From the NCBI GenBank assembly GCA_022577435.1, contig JAKOON010000033.1:2057501-2121500 (forward strand): a DNA stretch of 64,000 nucleotides. Direction: 5' to 3'. Shown here piece by piece: positions 40,101-49,800 of this stretch. The notes below the pieces were generated by a model. That model was not told the DNA's origin. It searched no databases and was given only the letters and a program-made list of their open reading frames with translations. Position 1 is the stretch's first letter. The number at the start of each line of letters is the position of its first letter. A program made the position numbers and the translations under genes. The DNA comes from Embiotoca jacksoni. Lineage: Eukaryota > Chordata > Actinopteri > Embiotocidae.

Positions 40101-43100
40101 AGTCCAAAACTGAAAACTATTAAATTTCCAATGGTATAAAATCCAATTTTGTAAATTTGAAACCAGCCTTTTTCTTTCTTCTCTAGTTATCAAAACACTC
40201 ACCATTTTATTGAATTGAGTTCCTGCGTAATAGAATTTTAGTATCATTTAAATATAGTGTCCAAAAGAATAGTTTTGTCATGCACGCAGACAGTGCGTGT
40301 TTTTACCTGCACAGTGCCGTCCTCTTGGCCGAGGACCACAGCAGGGGGCTGCCTGCACATACAGGTACATCGGATCCTGGACGACTTCTCCTCTGACTGG
40401 AACAGCACCGATCCCGTTCTGCCATCACGCACCTGGCATACACACACACATTGTTTTCTACGACAACCTGGTACTGTAGAACAGTAAATGCTTCTCTGCA
40501 CTTGTCTGCACTCGCGTAAAAATATTCCAGCTTCGTATTCCTGCTTCAAACAGGCACCCCGCCTTATTTATGAATGTCCAACTCACCTGCAGCCTGTTGG
40601 AGTTGTCTGCAGCCGACACGATGATCTCGCCATCGTTGAAGAGAACGTCAGAATCTCTCTTCAGGCAGATGGCTGAGGACGTGTGCAGCTTCTTGGTCTC
40701 CCATAACTACGAAACAAGAAACACAAGACATGTAAAGCCTGAATAGAAGATCATTTAGACTTCCAGGGAAAGAGAAACACACTGCGTTTCGCTCATCTCG
40801 TAAGCCGAATCAATTCAATTCTGTTTAATGTAATTTAACATGGCCCCAAAACACTTTACAGTTACAAAAGAATATGCCGCAGGAACAGAAAATAATCGTT
40901 CACATTAAAACATTAGTGTTAAAAGTGGAACAATCTATGCCGATAGCAGTAGAACTCGTGGAGGAGGGGGGGGGGGGGGGGGTTCAGGGTCACCTGAAAA
41001 GTATGGAACCAAACACAGAACCCTGTGGAACTCCATGACTGTTGTCATCGCTGGCATAAACAAATTGACCATCAGATATAATTCAATTTCTTCATGCCAA
41101 TGATGACTCTTGACCAAGTCTAACACTGTGCTCGCAGATGAACTCTTGCCACAAAAATAATATTGAAAATTCAGGTGGAATAAAGTTATAATAACTACTT
41201 TGTACAGAACGCTCTTTTGTAGCCAGTTTAGGATGGTTAAGGCCTTATGTTAACTTGTATTAAAACAAACAACACGTTTAACCACCTTAATATAAAACAA
41301 CTGTAAATACCACCCTGACAACTTAAAACTGCTGAGAGATTTTATATTACATTGTTTTCAGGCCGTTTATGGTAAATACTTCACTGTTTAAAGGAGCGAG
41401 GAGTCAAGACAAATGAGTTTAAAAAAAAACTGTTTACATATCCTCATAAGCGAAAAGCCTCGAGCAAGCCGAGGCAAAAATTGCGTGGAGCTCCAGTTTC
41501 TCAGTTTGATTTCATAATACTGTAAATTCATTATTTATTCTGTGGTTTGTATACATCATTGCCTTTACCACAACATAAAGCTCGATAATTTCTTTGCACT
41601 ACAGCTACGACACCATCCCTGAGCAGAACAGATGGTGGGGCAGACACAGACAGCCATTAGTCAACTTGTGATGCTCAGTGATAGCATGACTTTGAGTTTA
41701 CTGTCAGAAAGATGTAATTAAAACAATACTGACAGTATCTCTAACAAGCTGGGAGCCTGACGTAGATCTATCAGACACACGCACACGCACACATACACAC
41801 CCTGACAGTCTGGTCATCCGAGCAGGATAGCAGCTGTGAGCCGTCAGGAGAAAACTGGACACGCTGGACCCAACTCAGGTGACCACTGCAGTCAGCCATC
41901 TTCTTATTGGCTTCAAGATCCCACAGCTGGAAGACACGCATATTTTACACCTATTCAAAACTGTATTTAAACACATTAAAAACTTTTTACTGTGAAACTT
42001 TTATCCTATTTTTAGCTTGCTTAATGTTTTAATCACTGTTCTTAATTGTTTTTAAATGTCCTTTTCTTTTGCATTATGTTTTGATGCTTTCAATAGTTTT
42101 ATGTGAAGCACTTTGAATTGCCTTGTTGCTTAAATGTGCAATACAAATAAACTTGCCTTGCCTTACAATGAGTCAGAAAGAAGAAATAATGCATAAAAAA
42201 AAACTTACAAAATATAATAAATAAAAATAACCCCTACATGTACTTTTTTTTCCAAAAAAAAAAAAAGAATAATCATCTATAAAGTATGATCTATAATGTA
42301 ATGATTATAAATAAAGACATTGATTTTTAGGTCAAACAGGGGGCATGTGTGTGAGTGTGTGTGCTGTACCTCCACAGCATAGTTTGAGAAGGCGATGGCC
42401 AGCAGGTTGCTGGTAGGACAGGCATGACAGTGTTGCACCGTGCTCAGACGATTGGTCCTGATCTCCAACAACATGTCTGACGTCTCCACATCAAACACCT
42501 GAGAGACATTTACAGAAAACAAATCAGTGTCTGCTCTGACTTTGCACTTGGTCACAACAAATCTAACTAGAAATACAGCCGAGCAGTTGTCCGACTCCAC
42601 CACCCACTCAAGTCTCATATCCGTCCAGAATCATGTAATATATGTCGCGAAGACTTTGAAGGAAATTGGCCAATAAATTTGATTCCGATAGAAGAAAAAG
42701 TTGTCGCCATGATGGCAGACGATGCTTCAAATATAGATGTTGCTGCAAAGAAGCTACAAATTCTAAAACGTGGATGCTTCATACACATCTTTAACCCGAC
42801 AGCTCAGAAAATCTATACTATCACCAGAGTCTCAAGATGAATGAATGAATTAGTGTCATCAATTCAATAATTGTTGAATTTAGCCAGAAACGTTTTTCTG
42901 CAGAACGTCATGATGTCACAGTGAAGTCGGCCTTTGACCTTTTGGATATAACAGATCATCAATTCATTATTTTATCCTATTAAATATTTGTTTTATAACA
43001 AAGGACAAACTGTGGTGGATAAACTATGTAATGACAACTTTTAGTTAGTGACCTCAAACACAAGTAGGTGTATAAGAAAATAAGATCATCTGAAAATATC

Positions 43101-46100
43101 TGGCTTTCCAGTGTATTAGTGAGCTATGCTGTACTATACACTATACTATAACGGCCATACACAGTGTGTACCATATTATAAAAAGTATTATCTTTTGCCT
43201 GAATATATAAAGCAGGTTTTTCCACCATATAAGTTCTCTTTTGCCCTCTATTTAAAGCCAAAGACACCAGCTCAGACATCTCCGCAGTGTTTGGGTTGTT
43301 TCCAGGAACACGAACGAATGTGGAGGACACAGACAGACTGATTGCGGAACAAGACTGACTGATTTGGGAAAGCTCAGGAAGAGGAGAGGCGGCGCGCATT
43401 TACAACCAGGACACGCACACTCCGGACCCTCGAGAAGACAAACAGACTCTCCTTCCTGTCTCCTTTGATGAAACCTCACACCAATAACAACAAGGGCAGA
43501 GAGGACGGAATGAGTGTTGCACTTTTATCTGTGCAACTGAGACATGATCGAGTTTAACATCCAAACTACTGCCCACAAAATAACATACTAAAGCGTCTGA
43601 TTTCCACGCTAAACACTCACCAAAACAGCATTCCTGGCAGCACAAATGATACGTTTGCCGTCAGCCGTCCAGGTGCTGCACTTGATGAGGACGTCGTCGT
43701 CGTCGCTGTCTGTAAATATGCTCCTCACATCGATTGTCTTCCACTCATTGGCAGACGACACCTGAAATAGCTGCAGGAACAAAAAAAAAAACAGTCAGAA
43801 GAGAGGATGTAATAAACCTCGGTAGAAAGTTAAGTTTAGTAAATTGTTGAATGCATTTTGTATTGTGCAGGACAAATTCATTACCATGTCTTATAACGAT
43901 TACTTTATCAGCCAGAAGAAAGCAACATCTTTTATTTATTACTTTTTTTTATTGCTTTTTCGGCTTTTGGGGAATTAAAGTTCTCCTGGAAATAAATTAC
44001 AAATTGATTGGTTTTAGCATCTTATATAACTTTTTAATTGTGTGCCCAGTCAGGGAAATAGTTGCTAATACTGAATTGTACCGTAGTAAGATACCTTTAA
44101 TATTTAAGGTATTTTTCTTAATCAAATAACTATGACAAGTTTGAGGGTGTTTTTTTGAGCTGATGTTACAAATAAACAGTTTAATGTGCATCAGGTTAGG
44201 AAAGGTGTGAGTTTTAAAGTGTTGAGGTTTAATGGAAGTCACCTTAACGGTCCCGTCGTTGGAGGAAGTGGACAAGTAGCTGTCGTCAGGGGAGAAACAG
44301 CAGTGGTTGACTGGCTGAAAGTGGCCAAACATGGTGTTCTGGCAGGAAGGCTTGTTGAGGTTCCACAGCTACAGAAACGAAAGGAAACAAGAATGAATTA
44401 GGACAAACAAGGTCATGAGAAAGAAAAATATACGAGTAAACATAAAAACAAGACAGCCTTGTAGAGGCAAATCACACAGACGAGCACACCTTGACATTGG
44501 AGATCGGGTCGTTGGAGCAGGTGGCCAGCAGGAGGCGCTGTGATGTGTTGGTAAACTGACAGTGGTTGACCTGCTCCTCATGCTCCTCCTTGAAGACCCT
44601 CAGCAGCATAGCTCGATCTGCATTCCACACCTAAAAAAAACAAGAATCACAAATGTTATGATAAAATGGCTGAAAATTTTGGGATTCAACGTGTGACATT
44701 GATGGAATTAAGTCGGTCATCACGAACCAGTGGATTGCATACCTTGACTTTCCTGTCACTGGAGCAGGTTGCAAGGAGATGGTCGTCAGGGGAGAAGGCG
44801 CAGCACAGTACTTCGTCATCGTGGGCCTGGATCTCTGTGAGCTTCTCACCCGAGGTACTTCTAAACACCTGAGCACACAGGTACGATGGCAGCGGTTCAA
44901 TAACAATGCATAAAGGCAGTACGAGCACTGAATTACTTACTGGAACCACAAGTTTACTTTACTTGTGTGACAACTATGCTAAAAGAAACATTTACAGATT
45001 TCAGAGGTCTGAAATGTCGCTGCTAAAACTGTAGAATTTTGGAATAAATAAGCCCTTGATGATTGTATTAATTTGTTTTATTCTGATATTCTGTTGAAAA
45101 TTGTTTTTTCCTGTGTGAGGACCAGAGAAACGTTTAAATTGCCGATTAAAAAATGTAAAATTGACAGATAGAGATAAACATATAATACCAAAATCAAACA
45201 TCAAAATCAGTATATTGTAGAAAAATATGTAGATAAGTAAAAAAGGTACATGCAGACCTAAGGTAGGGTGTTTTAAAAAGCTACAGTCCCTCTTATTGAC
45301 AGAGGAAGTCTTGTTTATTAAAAAGAAAAAAATGCAGCCCCGTGGTGAAAGTGGATTGCTTTTCATGTTTTCCAATATTTTGTCTCCATGGAAACTATTT
45401 GGCCTTCATAAGGCACTCTGTGAACGGATACCTTGACTGTCTTGCTCGCGCCACAAGAGGCGATCTTTGTTCCATCATGGGAGAAGCAGGCGGAGTAGAC
45501 GGAGCCCTGTTGGGGGTGGATCACCAAACGGGACAGACTCTCCACACCGCTCTGGTTCCTGTATAAAAAAAAAACAGTCAAAACCTGGTTAAACAGCTTG
45601 TGATTAAAGTTTTTGCACCATGTGGCAATAATTTACATTAGGGCTAAAACATTCAGGCTAAAGTTCATTTTACAAACATGTGTTTGGTTTCACATTACAC
45701 CATAAATAAGAGACTTTGTTACAGTTACATTATTCCATTTTAGATGCATTTATTTTAGAAAATAAATGCTCATATATTACAATAAAAACCCAGCTGATCC
45801 TTAGATGCACAATAACAACTTGATTTTGACGTTATTATTAAGGAACCCCATTTTAAAATGCGTCCTTTTCGTACAGCAAGTCAAAGTAGATTCCCCCGGT
45901 GCTGGCCCGGTCCTGCGCCTGCAGCCGGGCTTGTCTGTAGACCTCAGAGGTGTGTGGCTGAGACAGAGCGAGCTGCACAACGTCCGGGAAAGGACGCTGC
46001 TCCAGCTGATGGCCGTTCAGAGACAGAAACTCCTGGAAATGACTGCGCACGTCACAGTTCTGGGAGGACAGAAAGGACAAGCAGATATATCTGTGACGGA

Positions 46101-46800
46101 CGGAAGAAAATCTGAAAATAACACAGAGGTAAAAAAAAAAAAAAAATAAATAAAAAAGTTTGATGTCTGCTGACCTCTTTGTCCAGAATGGATCCATACT
46201 CCACGTAGTCATTGATGAGGTGGGCTGGACCTATTACCTGGGCCTTAACACTGACCCAGTCCAGAGAGAACATGAGGGAGTAGAGCTCCTAGACAGTGAG
46301 ACAAGTAGAGACACAAAGAGACAGAGACAAGCAGAGACACAGAGAGACACAGAGAGAAAAAAAAAAGAGAAAAAAATGATTGATATGCTAATGAAGTAAC
46401 ACCCTGCCATCAATCCTCTCCTGAACAGTGGTTGTGTGGGGCTGTGTAATATGAGTTAAATCAATGTCATCATAATAATATAAATGTTTTGCAAAGATTA
46501 AAACATGTAATGAATTGGAAAAGACTGGAAAGTCATGATTTGTGTACTGAAATGTTATTTCACAACAAATTACAAACCCACTGAAAAGTGAGTCAGTAAA
46601 TAAAACTATTGAATTTCCCTGTGTGTGTGTGTGTGGGTGTGTGCGTGTGGGTGTGGGTGTGTTACCTGGGAGAGGTTGGCTTTGGCCATGTGGTAGGTCA
46701 AAAATCTGATCCAGTAAAGACACTCTTCATCTCCTGTGGTGGGAGGACCATCTCTGTAGTACTTCTGGTACTGACGCACCACCTTAGTGTGAAGGCTCTA

Positions 46801-46841
<41 letters not shown>

Positions 46842-49800
46842 TATAATAAGTATTTTCTAATTATAGTTTTAATTAAAGCCGTGTTTATTATTCAGTAGCT
46901 GTTATAGCAAATCAGCCAACATGGCCTCTTAGGGCTTCTTGCTTCACTGACTTAATTACTGCCCACTTAATAACAAGTTTGAACTCCAAAAGCTTGAGCT
47001 CCTCTAAAGTTGCATCCACACTGACCTGGAGCTGCGTGCGGTTCTGCTCCACCAGGAAGTCCAGCTGGAGGTCATGGAGATAGTACAGGTAGGGTTTATT
47101 GTGACTGTCCACAAACAGCAGAGACTTGTTGACGAACTCCTGGAGGATGTCCTCCACCTCCTCCGCCTCCAGATCCCACAGAACAGACAGCACCTGGGAC
47201 GGGAAATAACATTCGAAGTAACAGGTGTCCTTCACCTTTGTGGAGAAGAATACTCTCATACCTTCCAAATACTGGTATTTACAGTTATCATTTCTCATAG
47301 GTTCAGGCATGTACAGGTGACATAAGCAGAATTAAACCTGATTTTAGAGTATTAACCCACAAAGAGTCATTCCTGAAAGCTTCCAGGAAAAAAAAAAAAA
47401 GCACTTTTACGACTAAAAGCATTATGATATATACACAGAACACTGGTGTTGTGTCCCACCGAGAGGTAACAAATGATAGGAATCATGTGACAGAAGCATG
47501 TGTTGCGCAGCCAAACCTTGGCCGGGATTTTGATGTCCTGCTCCAGCACGGTCAGGTCCTTGTAGAGCTCCCGATGCTCGTCAGGTAAGACCTCGATACT
47601 GGCGGCCATGGCCTGGTCCAGGGCATCGTAGTCATAGGATGACGACTTCCTTATGCGCTTGAACTGCTTCTGCTGCAGCTGGCGGAGGTAGTACTGCCAG
47701 CGGGTGGGTTTCTCTTTGAGCAGAGCGCCGATCAGGGACACCACCAGAGGGGAGCCTGACGTGATGCACAAAGAAGCCCAACATGTGTATTAGAAGCACA
47801 ACTTGTGCGCAAAAGCAAAAGATCTGATCCTGCACAAAGCACAAGGCTGACAGACAGCTCTTAAAATAATGAACACAACCACTAAATCAAAGTTATTATT
47901 GCTTTCTAATTTCAAAGATTAAATTAAATCAAGTAGTATGTGTGGTTTTACAGACCTTTACATTCTCGGACGATACTGCGAGCCTCGTCAGGTAGCCCAT
48001 TAAGCTTCATGTTCGTGTACAGAGAAAGGATCTCCAGCGCCTTGTCTTCATCCAGACCACTTTCCACTTCCACCTCATATTTAGCGCCTGCAACAACAAA
48101 AAAGCACAAGTGCGGTGCAACTGTCTTTTTTTGTGAAAAGAAAAACCATCACAGAAGGTTTCATTCAGTGCAGTTTTCATGTTGACCAGAGTGAACAACA
48201 GGACACGTACCGCTGACAGAATCAGCGAGGCTTCTATTTCTGGTGGTCAGAAGGATCCGACAGTGGATATCAAACGCCTTCACCACCATGCTGTCCCAGA
48301 CGTCATCTAGAATCAGCAAAGATCTAAAAAAAACAAAACCAGAAAAAAACAGTTTACCACAACAACTAGACTAAACACGGCGAACATACTGTATGAGCAT
48401 TTAAAGGGAAAAAAACAAAAAAGGGACAAAATATTGAAAAAAATCTCCACTAAAACAACAACTTGGCTGCAGCTAAAAGATCCTTCCAAACCTAATGTAG
48501 TAAATATCCAAACACTGACACCTGCTGTTGACTGAAACCAGTAAATAATTAAATATGTATATTTTCATTCTGGCTGTTAACTGATAGTAATTTCTGCCAT
48601 TGTTTTATCGTTGTATCCTTTCCTGTAATTTTATAACCGCCGTCCTTTTTCTTTAACATAATTTATGGTTTTACCGTTACCATAAACATTTAATCTGCTT
48701 TTTTATTAATAATTCTTAGTAATATGATGATTTTTGTGTCCTTATTTTTCAAATCATTTAGAAAAAAATCTACAAAAACACATCAAAAATTGGTGTGGTT
48801 ATTACGATTCACCAAATGAGTTTTGTTTATGTCAATTTTCTTGCTTATATTTTCACTGTGTAATTCTTTAATGTTAAAATAAACTAGCTCTATTCTCTTC
48901 TGTCACAGTTTTACATCATGAATTGACATCAGAAGAGTCTGAATTACTACACAGTACACAAGGATTATGTCATTGTAGGAACCTGGGATATTTGCGCAGC
49001 ATGAGGAAGCGCAGACACTCCTTGGCCTCGTCCAGAGAGGTGGGGGGCCGGTGGAGGGTCTGGGAATCCAGGCCCTGCTCCAGACGAAAACACAGAGACT
49101 GGATCTTCACCAGCAGGTTCGGTTTGTCCAGCTGGCCGATGGACAGCCAGTGGATGCCTCCAGGAAAGCACTCTGGACATAAAGACAGGAGTCAAAGGAG
49201 GATGAGGTGAAAAGCTACGGAGGAGTGATCGTAAGGCGTCCATGTCTGAAACTATTCTGTCACACTTTAGTGTTACCACTGTGTCATTTCATGGATCATT
49301 AAGAACACTTCTAGCAGGTTAATTGAGTACATTAGTGTCAATGAAATTCATCAGGAGAGACAAAGAGAAAGTTCAACTTTCTCCACTTGGATGTATTTCT
49401 TTCTTTAACACTTTTATTGTTTCAAAATAATCCATACTACGAGTAAGAGTTTAGGTAGAGTCACCTTCGATGAGTCCATGGTGCCTGACAGCCTCAGCAG
49501 CCAGGATAGACTTCCCCGAGCCAGCCATCCCGAAGACAGTGACCCAGCCGGGGTCCTTCTGGAGCCAGTAGAGTTTCTCCCTGACCCGGTTCACCAGCTT
49601 TGGTCTGCTGACGAACACCACGGGCCTCTGTGGTACTCCGCCTTCACTGAGCACGGTCTGGACTGTTAAGTAGATCAGAAGGGGATCGATATAAAACACT
49701 GTGAAGGCATTTCAGTTGCGACTGAGTGTAGGAGGTTAAACATGAAAAAAGGGACACAAAGGAGTCAAATGAGAAGAAGAAGATTGAGTTTACAAGATGG

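Larger units (their letters stand above)
34899..40306 (-). other. apaf1 intron between coding exons 20 and 21
   Basis: At 5.4 kb, the second longest intron. It holds the extra exon candidate at 37419-37535, an interspersed repeat at 35780-36085, a (TA)n(TAAA)n tract at 37103-37154, and several A/T homopolymers. Nothing else recognised. Confidence 0.6.

Noticed and set aside
45421..45432. Possible U12-type intron after apaf1 coding exon 12 (donor GTATCC)
   Set aside because: The donor reads GTATCCGT rather than GTATCCTT, and no TCCTTAAC-like branch site lies before the next acceptor at 44869, so it is treated as an ordinary U2 intron.
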